This document shows, one piece after another, positions 22,631-33,847 of a DNA stretch of 64,000 nucleotides. The number at the start of each line of letters is the position of its first letter. Position 1 is the stretch's first letter. The position numbers were made by a program, and so were the translations under genes. The notes under the pieces were generated by a model, which saw only the letters and a list, made by a program, of their open reading frames with translations, searched no databases and was not told the origin of the DNA. The DNA comes from Cycas panzhihuaensis. Taxonomy: Eukaryota; Cycadophyta. The DNA lies in NCBI GenBank assembly GCA_023213395.1, contig CM041465.1, positions 199,213,741-199,277,740 on the forward strand, given 5' to 3'.

Positions 22631-22880
22631 GTAGGGCCATATAAATAGCACCTAAATGAGATCAGTTATATTGCAATACCCTTGAAGGGAGTAATCTCCT
22701 AGTCATATATAATAACAATGATCTTTAAAAGGTAGTCCACTCTAAGGATTACATGAATATATAGGCTTTATGGTTGATACACAACCTCCTTCTTATCCAT
22801 ATGGGATATTAAGAAGAGAGAAGAAGTAGAAGATATAAGAGAAGATAAGAGAAGGTAAGTTAGGGGTTAGATTCCTAACA
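22631..22880 (-). repeat. G2 3' LTR
   Basis: Shares long runs with 39795-40054, for example AAAAGGTAGTCCACT and GGATTACATGAATATAT. On the minus strand it starts TGTTAGGAAT at 22880. The lower border is approximate. Confidence 0.88.
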
Positions 22881-22900
22881 AGTCTCACCCCTTTAAAAAT
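22881..22900 (-). promoter_or_regulatory. G2 polypurine tract
   Basis: Minus strand TTTTAAAGGGGTGAGACT immediately before the LTR; AAAGGGGTGAGA is a classical gypsy polypurine tract. Confidence 0.88.
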
Positions 22901-22904
22901 GATT

Positions 22905-23090
22905 TACCCTCAAAGCTTGTTGATCTTAAGATGTTCTTAGACAACTTACTCATTCTTCCAAGTTACATCTTCTTTTGAGAGTTGTTTCCATTTAATGAGA
23001 TACTCAATGATTTGCTTGTATTATAGATGTTAGACTCTTTTTCCAATAATACATTCTAGAATGAGTTGAAGTCATCCCTTCTCATTTAAT
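22905..23090 (-). pseudogene. pol: G2 chromodomain at the integrase C-terminus
   Basis: On the minus strand: EYIIGKRV, YKQIIEYLIKWKQLSKEDVT, then W-K-N-E and EHLKINKL. The pattern of aromatic residues and I-K-W-K-x-L-S-x-E-x-x-T-W is that of a chromodomain, which directs insertion to marked chromatin. Two or three in-frame stops. Confidence 0.82.
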
Positions 23091-23645
23091 ATAGGTAGAT
23101 CAATTTAAACTTGTACCTACTACCCAATGACCCCCTTGAGATATGAAACATAGAAAGCATTATGGATCCTTAATGGTGGTGGTAAGTCTAAGGCATATGC
23201 AACTTCATCAATCTTCTTTGAGGATTTTATAAGGTCCATAGAATCAAGGTTGTAATTTATGTTGCCCATCTTTTTTAAGAGAGGATTACTTATACGATTA
23301 TAACCATAAGTATACTTGATTACCTAATTGGAATGCTTATTCATTTCACCCTTTATCTACTTATTGTTTCATTTGATTTTATGTAAGATAAAGATTATTC
23401 TTAAGTATCTTAAAGACCTCTATTATTTGATGGATGTGTTCATCAACTACTAACCTTAGAGCTAAGTATGGTATATTTTTTTAGTGTGGGTAGTTTATAA
23501 CCATATAATACTTCAAACAGAGTCATTCTTGTTGATGCATAATAGTTTGTATTATAGTATCACTCTACTAAAAAAAACTAATGATGCCACTAAGCTTGCT
23601 TATCTGAAGCATAACAATAAAGGTATCCTTCAAGGCACTTATTCA
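23091..23645 (-). pseudogene. pol: G2 integrase, second half
   Basis: Minus strand from 23645: VVNKCLEGYLYCYASDKQA with the catalytic Glu region just before, then MTLFEVLYGYKLPTL, and near 23170 LPPPLRIHNAFYVSYLKG leading to the chromodomain. The first half continues at 28673, across E5. Stops present. Confidence 0.85.
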
Positions 23646-23650
23646 CCACC
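23646..23650. repeat. E5 target-site duplication, left copy
   Basis: CCACC here and CCATC at 28673-28677 flank E5, differing by one C-to-T. Removing E5 and one copy brings the G2 integrase back into one frame. Confidence 0.7.
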
Positions 23651-23878
23651 TATAATAAGCCTCAATGATGTATTTACACATAAATAATCATAATTAGATT
23701 AATGAAAGGTCATGTATATTTATTAATCAAACGCATCCTTCTATGGATAGATTATAAATATATTCTTCTATGTAATATTAAATATCATTCATCATTGTTA
23801 ATCAATTATCCTTTGGATATTAGGTCTTTGACCAAAACTATCTCCTATTTATGAATGTGACTAGCCTAGGTCATCTCA
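23651..23878 (+). repeat. E5 5' LTR
   Basis: Aligns with 28445-28672 over its whole length; shared runs include TTAATCAATTATCCTT and TTTGACCAAAACTATCTCCT. Ends CTCA. Confidence 0.85.
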
Positions 23879-23880
23879 AG

Positions 23881-23895
23881 TGATATTATAGCCAT
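23881..23895 (+). promoter_or_regulatory. E5 primer-binding site
   Basis: TGATATTATAGCCAT, 12 of 15 bases as in the tRNA-Met site TGGTATCAGAGCCAT; all three changes are transitions or one A/T swap. Two bases after the LTR. Confidence 0.7.
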
Positions 23896-24017
23896 AATCT
23901 TATAATTAAGAAAATAAATAAATATACATTATTTATATATATAAGCTACTAAAACATTAATCTACCAAAATATATATTTGTCATAAGCATTACACAGATC
24001 TACATATATCTGTATGT

Positions 24018-24623
<606 letters not shown>

Positions 24624-25405
24624 AGAGTAGTAATGGTTCGAAGAAAAGATTGCCATTCTGGCTTCTATCATAGAACATCCTGATTGACGTTGAGCTTGCT
24701 TCTTCGTATTGACACCCTATATCAAGCTTATATTTGTATTATTTGGTTACTACATGCTTATCACTACAATTCCATATAATATTATGATTCTCATTATCAT
24801 CACCGCAGTCATCCATCCATGCAATTCATCAGGTAAATCAATAGCATTGCCATTACACTGAGTTTCCCTTATATTAAATGGTGTATAAAGTCATCAAGTA
24901 TAATATATAGTGTTATGTTGCCAGCATCACCATCAATGCTAGTTGCTTTAGTATTATACAACATATTAAGTTATCTTAATATATAACTTAAATATGTCAT
25001 CTCATACATTATTTTAGAGTAGTAATGGTTCAAAGAAAAGACTATCATTCTAACTACCATCATGTTACAACTTGGCTTGCATTGATCCTACTATTTCATA
25101 TTAACATCATGCATCAAGCTTATGTCTATATTATTCAGTTACTATGTGTTTATCACTACAATTCTATATAATATTATGACTCTCACTGTCATTATTATAG
25201 TTGTTCATGCAATTCGTTAGTAAATCACTAATTCTGATATTATAGTAAGTCACCCTTGTATTAAATAGTGTATAAAGTCATCAAGCATAGTATATAATAT
25301 TACATCACCAACATCACCATTAATATTAATCACTTTAGCATTATACAACATATTAAGTCATCTTAGTATTTAATTCAAATATGTCATCTAATATAGTCAC
25401 CTTAT
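24624..25405 (+). repeat. Two-copy tandem duplication, period 392 bp
   Basis: The unit starting AGAGTAGTAATGGTTC at 24624 recurs at 25016; both copies run on through TATCACTACAATTC, GTGTATAAAGTCATCAAG and AATATGTCATCT. They have diverged by many transitions. No coding sense in either copy. Confidence 0.85.
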
Positions 25406-25485
25406 AGTTATAGACCATATATCATATTATATATTATATCATACTATCTTATGTCATGCCAAGGTTATAATATAAATAATATTAT

Positions 25486-25861
<376 letters not shown>

Positions 25862-25896
25862 TACGACATTATATTTCATAGTATATTAAGATCATT

Positions 25897-25974
25897 ATGT
25901 GGGTGTGTATGGATGTGTGGGTGTGTGTGTATGTGTATGTGCGTGTGTATAGATAGATAGATAGATAGATAGAT
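25897..25974. repeat. (TG)n-like tract and (AGAT)n tract
   Basis: GTGGGTGTGTATGG-type sequence followed by AGATAGATAGATAGATAGAT at about 25950-25974. Confidence 0.9.
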
Positions 25975-26980
25975 GTTTAGTATATATAAGTATAGTTACC
26001 TAAGTATAGTGTTATAAACATTACCGAAAACATAACTATTTTAATATATTTTATATATTACATACTTCACCTTATATATATTAAAAGAAAAAAATAACTT
26101 TTAAATATATCTTCATGTCGGTTATATATTTATATTTTTGAAATCTATTTCATCATAATATTTAATAATTTAAAATATAGCACCTATTTACCCTTTATAT
26201 TTACTCTATAAGTATTCACATCATTACTTATTTACTTATTAATAATTATACCCTCAATAAGCACTACAATTTAAGTGGTGATTCACCTGACACCTTATAA
26301 GGCTTCATAATTAGGTATATTAATATACTTATACTTGCCAAGTGACCAACTAGTTTCTTTTGACTATTTAAGCACTTATGTGGAATCGTTAGTTATTCTC
26401 TTAAGTACAAAGAAGACCGTAGTTATCTTGCCTACATTAACCCATCTACAAGGACAGTATAGTGATATGTATATAATCATAGTCTAAGGACTAACATTAT
26501 AAATATATTATTTTATCAATAAGATTAAAGATAGAGTTACGATAGGTTAGTCCAATTATGATATATATCTATATATATTGCATTGATTAGGAGGCTTCAC
26601 CCATTATCATATTAGCTATTTTCTATGCCCAAATTGTAGCCTCTATAGCCTCGCATTATCCAACATCCATATAGTCAAAAAATAATGGCAAGATTATGTT
26701 TAAAACATTACCATAGAATATTCTCTATCAAAATACCTAAAGGAATTAGAGTATTTAAATTCTGTGCATAGATAAGATATGTCAAAAGTCAAATATATAA
26801 AATTATATTTGTTGTGTTTGCCAATATAAAAGATTAAAGAGAATTTTAGAATTTCACAATTCTATGATTTAAATGAATACATTGTTTTATGGCTATAAGA
26901 GTTAAAAGATTTTGTCTTACTTCAAAACATTATAAATGATAAAAAAAAAATATTATATGCCACATTTCATATATATATAT
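25975..26980. other. E5 internal AT-rich region
   Basis: No domain, no clear repeat. Very AT-rich, with poly-A near 26940. Confidence 0.5.
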
Positions 26981-26981
26981 A

Positions 26982-27700
26982 ATGGCATTCAATTGGTGGC
27001 AAAACTGGTTGGAAGAATAGGAAAACAAGAACCATAAAACTATAACTTAAGAACTATTTTCACTAGCATTTAAGAATCGATTTAAAGAAGTTGACACCAT
27101 TATTACTAAGGTATAACTTTAGATACACAACTTACTACTGAAGGGGGTCCTAGAGAAAATCTAGTAACATCAAAAGTAGATAAAGAAAGTAAAGAACCCC
27201 TTTATTAAATGCCATTTAAATATCAATCAAAACTAGATTCATCATTGAAACTAATAAGCATCAATGATACACTATTATTGGCAACACTCAAAGAAGAAAA
27301 AGAGCAATTGAGAATGAATTAGGAATTAACAAATATTAAAAAAAATATACATTTAAATATATTAATGAAAGTGATAAATAACTGAGAATATGGTCCTAAA
27401 CTATAACAAATATCACAATACCAAAGTAATCAAATATCTATACTAATAGAAAATCATATTACAAATACATTGATAAAATAATGAAATGATCACAAAATTG
27501 AATCCATGATTAGAAATTGGATAACTCATAAAATAACTAATAATCCTCTTATGTCCACTAAGCATCCCTATTAGAAGTAATATGGAAATAAATATCAATC
27601 TAGGCAACTATTTTTAAGTACAGATATGGACCACAATTAGAAAGTTTAAAAAAACTATCTTCACATGTAGATGAAGATAATAATTAGAGAATTTAAAAAT
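26982..27700 (+). pseudogene. E5 putative coding remnant starting at ATG 26982
   Basis: The frame from 26982 reads MAFNWWQNWLEE, stop, ENKNHKTIT, stop, ELFSLAFKNRFKEVDTIITK and on, with stops at places that one transition would have made from Trp or Gln codons. Further on, VDKESKEPLY and LATLKEEKEQLRM are charged and helix-like. It is the right position for Gag in a plus-strand element, but I recognise no Gag domain. Another possibility is a captured host gene piece. Confidence 0.35.
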
Positions 27701-27702
27701 AA

Positions 27703-27978
27703 AATATCCCTACTATTTACATTAATTCCAAGGTTTCTACTAAAGAAGTTAATAGTAAGCAAAAGTCTAATGAAAGAATATCTCCCCAAGTTCTTCCATC
27801 AAATAATAAACTATCTAATGAAGAATTAACTCCCAACACTGATAACAATAAACATGTTACACCTACCAATGATAAAAAACTAGGATTAACAACTAATGAT
27901 AATAAATCAAAAGAATCAACCAAAAATAGTAATATAGACATCAAGTTATACAAAAGGTATGTAAAAATATTATTACTT
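27703..27978 (+). CDS. E5 Asn/Ser/Thr/Lys-rich open frame
   Basis: 92 codons open without a Met start, ending TAG at 27979. Composition is strongly biased: NNKLSNEELTPNTDNNKHVT and NDNKSKESTKNS. It looks like a disordered linker, perhaps the tail of the coding remnant that starts at 26982 in another frame. The minus-strand open frame over it is a shadow. Confidence 0.4.
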
Positions 27979-27979
27979 T

Positions 27980-28430
27980 AGTATCACCTAGTTATATTTA
28001 CTTGTCCTAGAACTATCATCAATACTCCTTTTATTCCATTAAAAGTTAAAGAAATTGTGTTGGATATCTCCACAACTCATATTCAAAATATAACAAAAAT
28101 TGGATAAAAATTTTAAGGAATTAAGATATCTAACCACAATTTTTAGTGGAAGAACCCTTAGGATATCATAACACTAATATACTTAAAAAATGAATATACC
28201 ATGCCAATATTACAAAGCTAGAAGTCTTATTAAACCAAAAGACAATGATTTATAATGTAATGACTTAATAAAAGAGTAACTAGAATCCAAGATAAAGCAT
28301 CTTTTGGATCACATATTCAACACTTCTTTTGCAATTTAAATTAACATCTAAATTTCACAAATTTATATGATATTATGTTGCTTGCATAAGGACTATTCTA
28401 TTTTAATAGCCTTTAAGGATAAAGCCTTTC
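27980..28430. other. E5 3' internal region
   Basis: AT-rich; short frames such as PFIPLKVKEIVLDIS on the plus strand are not recognised. Confidence 0.4.
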
Positions 28431-28444
28431 AAGAAAGAAGAACT
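28431..28444 (+). promoter_or_regulatory. E5 polypurine tract
   Basis: CAAGAAAGAAGAACT, purine-rich, directly before the right LTR. Confidence 0.6.
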
Positions 28445-28672
28445 TATAGTGAGCATAAATGGTGTATTTACATGTAACTAATTATAATTAGATTAGTAAA
28501 GGTTCATGTCTATTTATTACTCAAACTTGCCCTTCCATGGATAAATCATAAGTACATTCTTGTATGTAATATTAAGCATCATTCATCATTATTAATCAAT
28601 TATCCTTAGGATATTGGATCTTTGACCAAAACTATCTCCTATTTATGAGTGTGACCAACCTAAGTCACCTCC
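28445..28672 (+). repeat. E5 3' LTR
   Basis: 228 bp, same length as the left LTR; starts TATAGTGAGC. Followed by CCATC, the right target-site copy. Confidence 0.85.
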
Positions 28673-29390
28673 CCATCTTAGTTTGACTATATATTTATGG
28701 ATGGTAGGATGAGCTCATTGTCAATTTGGTACTTAGTAGGCAAAAAAGTTCTATCTAAAAGTTACTTATGAACTTAGGATCTCAATCATTGACTATGTAT
28801 TTGGGCATGTCATGCAACTTATATATCTCCTTTAAAAATATCTCAATATTTTTCTTTACTTTATATATTGCCTAGATACCACAAAAATGAGCATATTTGG
28901 TTAGCTTATCAACAACCATAAGAATGATATGTTGTCCTTCTGACCTAGGCAATCCCATAATGAAGTCCATGGAAAATTCTTCCCATCTTTGATTTGGTAT
29001 AGGTAGGGGTTACAATAATATTAGGGCCTTAATTATTTTTGCCTTATGTCATTGATAAATTTCACATAAGGCCACATATCTCTTTACATTCCCTTTTTGG
29101 CCCTCCCCAAAAGAAAGATTATTTTAAGTGGTGGTATGTCTATAGAAAATCTGAGTGACCTATTATTAGGGAAGCGTGTGCATCATGCAAAATTTGCTCC
29201 TCGAGCCTATATATATATATCCTATTATTATACTAAAGGATATTTGTGGACCGTGTATAGTGGGTTGAGTTCCCTACCTTAGCTTGAAGGTCCTAAATGA
29301 TCTACTTTATAATGGGGTCTCACTTCCATTCTTACTTAGCGACCTATATCCAAAAGTGGTTGACCATGGTTATAAAGTATAATGACATTC
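28673..29390 (-). pseudogene. pol: G2 integrase, first half
   Basis: Minus strand: near 28960 EEFSMDFIMGLPRSEGQH with the first catalytic Asp, then MVVDKLTKYAHF, then IVND-DPKFISNF with the second Asp kept, then TKLTMSSSYHP at the E5 junction. Upstream (29100-29300) lies the zinc-binding module. Stops are few; the catalytic Asp residues are not mutated, unlike in G1. Confidence 0.85.
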
Positions 29391-29890
29391 CTTATTCTTT
29401 ATGAGACAAAGAATCAACCACTATATTATCCTTACATTTTTCATAGAGTATTTCAAAGTTAAAGGCTTGCATTCTGGTGACCTATTTTTGTTATTCCTTC
29501 GATGTCATTCTTTGATCTAAGAAATAGTTGAAGTTGTCATGGTCTATTTTTATTTAGAAATATGTCCCCGTTAAGTATTATCACCATTGCTTTATTGCAT
29601 GGAGAATTGCTAACATTTCCTTCTCATAGGTGGATTCGACTTGATTCTTAGGAGTAAGTTGTCTACTCTTAAAGGCTACAGGTTTTTCTTATTGTATTAA
29701 GATCACTATAATGCCTTGGTCTAATGTGTTTTATTTAATGGTGAATGTCTTTCTAATGTTTGTTATCTCTAGGACTAGAGTGTTGGTTAAGGCTACCTTT
29801 AACTGGTTGAATGCTTTAGAGGCCTTATGATTCCAATGAAAGGATTCCTTTTTTAATAGGTTGATCAAAGGGGAAGAAATCCTTTCATAA
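29391..29890 (-). pseudogene. pol: G2 RNase H
   Basis: Minus strand: ERISSPLINLLKKESFHWNH at the C2 junction, then ALTNTLVLEI, VAFKSRQLTPKNQVESTYEK, EMLAILHAIKQW, and DHDNFNYFLDQRM. A standard gypsy RNase H directly after RT, separated from it by C2. Stops in several places. Confidence 0.85.
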
Positions 29891-30192
29891 CTCTAAATAC
29901 TATATACATCTAACAAAATACAAAGTAAAACTTTTAAAATAATAAAGTATTTAATCACACAAGAGTAGAATTGAGATGTGCAAAGGTTCACAAGCAAACT
30001 TGTCACTTTATAAGGCTCCAATCTAGCAAAGATTTCATATTAATAATAATCCAATGTATAAACAATAGGGAAAATGACCAATATATAGGAAATCCACTAA
30101 GGTTTACAATAATATAATTGGCTGATATATCAGTATAAGTGGTAGACCTGACATATTTACATAATATGATTAAATTACAAATGAGGTCCTGC

Positions 30193-30265
<73 letters not shown>

Positions 30266-30296
30266 GGTAATGAAGTTAACGTTACAAGTTTTAATA
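29891..30296 (-). repeat. C2 3' LTR with (TA)n and poly-T inside
   Basis: Pairs with 35816-36171 (shared CTAAATACTAT, TTTACAATAATATAATTGG, GGTAATGAAG). It holds (TA)n at about 30193-30229 and a run of about 32 T at 30229-30260, which the other LTR lacks. Confidence 0.88.
30229..30260. repeat. Poly-T run after (TA)n
   Basis: About 32 T in a row, preceded by about 18 TA units. On the minus strand this is poly-A followed by (TA)n. Present in one LTR of C2 only. Confidence 0.95.
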
Positions 30297-30312
30297 CCCT
30301 CTCTTAACGGCA
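30297..30312 (-). promoter_or_regulatory. C2 polypurine tract
   Basis: Minus strand GCCGTTAAGAGAGGG just before the LTR. Confidence 0.65.
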
Positions 30313-30749
30313 ACTTTATTACATTTGATATTGAGGTCATGTCAAAACCATTCAAACTTAAGTTTACAAAGTTCTTTAGTGAAGATATTTGCAACCTGGT
30401 CCTTGGTTGGTTAATGAAATTGGTCAATGAAGTCATCAGGAGGTTGTTATAAGAGAACTTCTTTTGTGAGCTTTCCATTTGAGAAGGCACTCTTCAGTAC
30501 CAAATGAGCTTTATCATACTCAATAGGGTCATTGGTATAAAATCTTGCTTTATAAAGCCTTCTACATTTAACCGACTTCTTTTTAGGTGGAAATTCTATC
30601 AACTTCCAAGTTTCATTTTTTATGATAGAGTTCATCTCTTCATCTATGGTTCCTTTCCATATTTGTTCTATGACTATCTCCTCAAACATGGAAGGTTTAG
30701 GGTTTTCCAAGACATGTGCCATTAAGACAAAATTGGTAGAGTGTCTCAT
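30313..30749 (-). pseudogene. pol: C2 RT remnants fused to RNase H tail
   Basis: The minus strand first gives the RT start (TIDEEMNSIIKNETWKLIEF ... KARFYTNDPIEYDKAHLV), jumps to KSAFSNGKLTKEVLL and QPPDDFI, which normally lie about 50 residues later, and then to KDQVANIFTKELCKLKFEWF, the end of RNase H. Two deletions removed motif A on one side and motif C plus most of RNase H on the other. The frame runs almost open across the joins. Confidence 0.85.
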
Positions 30750-31070
30750 CTTTGATGGCCTTTTGGCAGTTGTGGAAGGAGAAGGAGCATCCTTTAATAA
30801 CTGTTGAACCCACTTAATATGTCATTTAACGTTGGTGGCTTCCACCTAAAGGTCATCGACCAAAATAAGTGACATAGTTGTGCTTACTTCTGTTATAGAA
30901 GTGGAGACTACTAGAATTGATGAAGGACTAGTTGTGTAAGAGGAGGTTGGTACTGGTGGCTCTAAATTTATCTAAGAGGCACTTGAGGCACACCAACTTC
31001 ATATACAATTATAACTTGAATTTGAGATAAATTTAGGCCCATGAATCTTTTGTAAATTTGATATCCTGAG
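30750..31070 (-). other. C2 integrase-RT linker
   Basis: Serine- and charge-rich linker region with stops, as is usual between copia integrase and RT. No domain. Confidence 0.5.
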
Positions 31071-31800
31071 TTATGTATGCTTGGTTCCCAACAATATCAA
31101 ACACTTTGTAGACTTTTCAACCAAGTATATAGCAAAGGAAGATATACTTAAGCTTTTATCATCAAGTTTCTTTCTATTCTCTTTTGGGATAAGTTTGTAT
31201 GCCATACATCTAAATGTTTTCAAGTATACAACAATTGGTTTAAGACATGACCAAGCTTCCTTAAGAATGATATTCCTAACTTCTATAGTTAGACTCATGT
31301 TGGTTAGGTATGTTGTAGTTATAATTACATCAACCCAAAATCTAGTGGCGAGGTTGGTAGTACTTGGCATGGCTTTTCCTTTATTTATTAATGTATGGTT
31401 CATCCTTTTAGCTATTCCATTTTGTTCTGGTATGCAAGGTGCTAAAAATTGACGTTTGATGCCATGTTCCTTGTAAAAATTTATGAATTGATTTGAGATG
31501 TATTCACCACCATTATCAAATCTAAGTATCTTAATGGTCATGCCACTCTCATTTTCTACCTTAACTTTGAACTCCTTGAATTTATCCAAGGCTTCGTATT
31601 TATTTCTTAAGAAATAAACCCACACTTTCCTAAAATAATCATCATAAATATCATGAAATGTAGGCTACTATTGAGCGATTGTACTGACATAGGCCCACAA
31701 ATGTCTAAGTGGACTAACTCTAATGGTTGGGAGGCTCTTCATGCATTCTTAAATTGGAATTTTTCTCTTTGTTACTTTCTCACAAGGTATATCTCATAAA
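31071..31800 (-). pseudogene. pol: C2 integrase
   Basis: A 184-codon open frame (31071-31625) covers most of the core: MWVYFLRNKYEALDKFKEFK, ILRFDNGGEYISNQFINFYK with the catalytic Asp, and PEQNGIAKRMNHTLINKGKA, where the usual E-R is K-R so the catalytic Glu is lost. FWVDVIITTTYLTNM and RCMAYKLIPKENRKKLDDKS follow. Copia type. Part of the zinc module lies at 31640-31800 with stops. Confidence 0.88.
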
Positions 31801-33190
31801 TATTGTTGTATTTCTTCATCTTGGGTAAGCCATGTACCATATAAAGCCCTAACATGAGGTTCAAACTCTACATATTTAGGTGACCTAGGTGTTGGTGCTA
31901 TAACTGGTCTCTAGTACTATTGGAGGTAAATTATTCATCTGAGTAGGAGAATTCACCTAATTCTTAGACAGAAGGAGAGTCTTCCATCATGACATATTTC
32001 CCCTTATGAATTTATGTACTTTGGGCCATTGAGTGTGATGTTGTTGGTGGATTGATAGTTATAGGAACACCATCTAACTTGTATAAACCATTATCTTTAT
32101 TACTAGTTACTACAAGTTGTCTAGTTGCGTGATTTGTGATGGTGCAGATATCCTAGCTAAAGAGGACATCCAAGTTTTACTTATTTATTTGGCTGACTGA
32201 AAGTAGATTCATTTTCATTCTTAGAACTAGAAATACATTGTTGATATAGTGTCAAATGTTAGAATCTTTGTATGCTATTGGGGCACTTCTAATTTTGGTC
32301 AAATCATATGTCAAGTTGTCACCAAATATGATTATTTGTGTGCTTATAGGATAGGTCTCTTCCAACATCTTTTATAAGCCAGTCATGTGGTGAGTGGAAC
32401 TTGATTCAAGAAGGCATGAGTGGTCATTATATTATGATGACAATTCTATAAAGAATATGTTTTATAAGGAGGTGTCCTATGTGTCTGCCACATAGCCTCC
32501 TTGATAATTATTAGGGTTCCTTTGATTCCTGGGTAGAAACTGTTACCTATTATATTATCTTTGATTTTGATTGAGTCTTGGGGTTTAATTCTATTAATAG
32601 AATTAGCCTGGTTATTAAAATGATAACCATCCTTATTAGAAGATAGGGCCTCCTTATTAGAAGTAGGGGGCACCTTGTTGTAGAATGTGGCCTACTTGTT
32701 ATGGATAAGGGGCTTCTTATGGAGGGAATGGTCCTCCTTATTAATAACTTTGTCCATGTTGTTGATAGTTTTATCTACCTTGTTGAAAGTTAGGTGCTCC
32801 TTATAGATAAAATGGGGTTATTTCTTAATAACATAGGGATGCTTGTTAAAAGCTAGACCTATAAGATTAGCTCCCTTAATTTTACAACATTTATAGATCA
32901 TCCTAACATCTCCTACATTCAATAGAAAGGTGACCAATTTTTCCACAATATAAGTAGGTGATATTGGATATACTCTATTGATTCTTCTTTGTTTAAGGCT
33001 ATGGTGGTTATTGGCACTATTGAGGTTACTGACCTTGGTGTGAAGATGTGCCAACTTGATCTGGTTAATGTTAAGTTGACAATTGATTTAACTCTTGAGA
33101 GATGTCTAAGGAGTCTAATTATTGAGTAAGATCTTGAAGTTGACTAGGTTTCTAACTTGGTCATTATATAGTCTTACCCCTCTCTAAATT
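31801..33190 (-). pseudogene. pol: C2 protease region and Gag tail
   Basis: Minus-strand pieces include an Asn/Lys/Gln-rich frame (32446-32673) and VGDVRMIYKCCKIKGANLIG near 32900, which resembles a decayed nucleocapsid motif. I could not pin the protease active site. Stops are dense. Confidence 0.55.
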
Positions 33191-33847
33191 TTACACTATA
33201 AATGTAAGGGCTAAGTCAAAGTTAGATGTTACCTCTAGTTGATTGAGAATATTCTCTTCTCTTACCAGAAGCCCCTCAAAGGTGATAAAATCTATTTTTA
33301 TATAGTTATCATAGAGTTTAGAGATAATGCTATTATATTCTATAGGGATAATATTAAGGATACTAGATATAAGGTCATGGTCTAAAGGAGGTTCTTCTAG
33401 GATTATTAATTGATTTCTAATGGTCTTTGCTTCAGTTAGATGTGCTATGATATTTCCTACAAATAGGATGATAAAAAGATGTGCTTTGAGAGTCAATGAT
33501 CTTGACTCATCTTTCCTCTCATAGAGAGCATAAAAGATAGTCCATGCTTCATGAGAGGTTTGGGTTGTCTTAATGTTTGGGTCCACTTGGTCTTCTACTA
33601 CTAAGTAGAGGAAGGACAAGGCAATATTATCCTTAGTTTTAAAGTTAGCTAAGGTAATAGGATCTAGTGGAATTACAATGCTAGATTCATTGGGGTCTTG
33701 TGTTGGTCTAGGTAGGGGTATGTCACCATTAATATAGACTAAAAAGTCATTTATAACAAGCAGGTTCTTTACCTATTTCTTCCAAGGGATAAAGTTATTG
33801 ATACTATTGAGTTTAATTATGTTTGATAATAACATTTGTGATGCCAT
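33191..33847 (-). pseudogene. gag: C2 Gag
   Basis: Starts at ATG 33847 (MASQMLLSNIIKLN). The open frame 33191-33619 reads SFLYLVVEDQVDPNIKTTQT, HEAWTIFYALYERK, LTLKAHLFIILF, ISSILNIIPIEYNSIISKL and FEGLLVREENILNQL, a UBN2-type copia Gag. One or two stops near the start. Confidence 0.85.

Noticed and set aside
24624-25405. CRISPR-like or satellite array
   Set aside because: Only two copies with a 392 bp period, in a eukaryotic retroelement; a simple tandem duplication.
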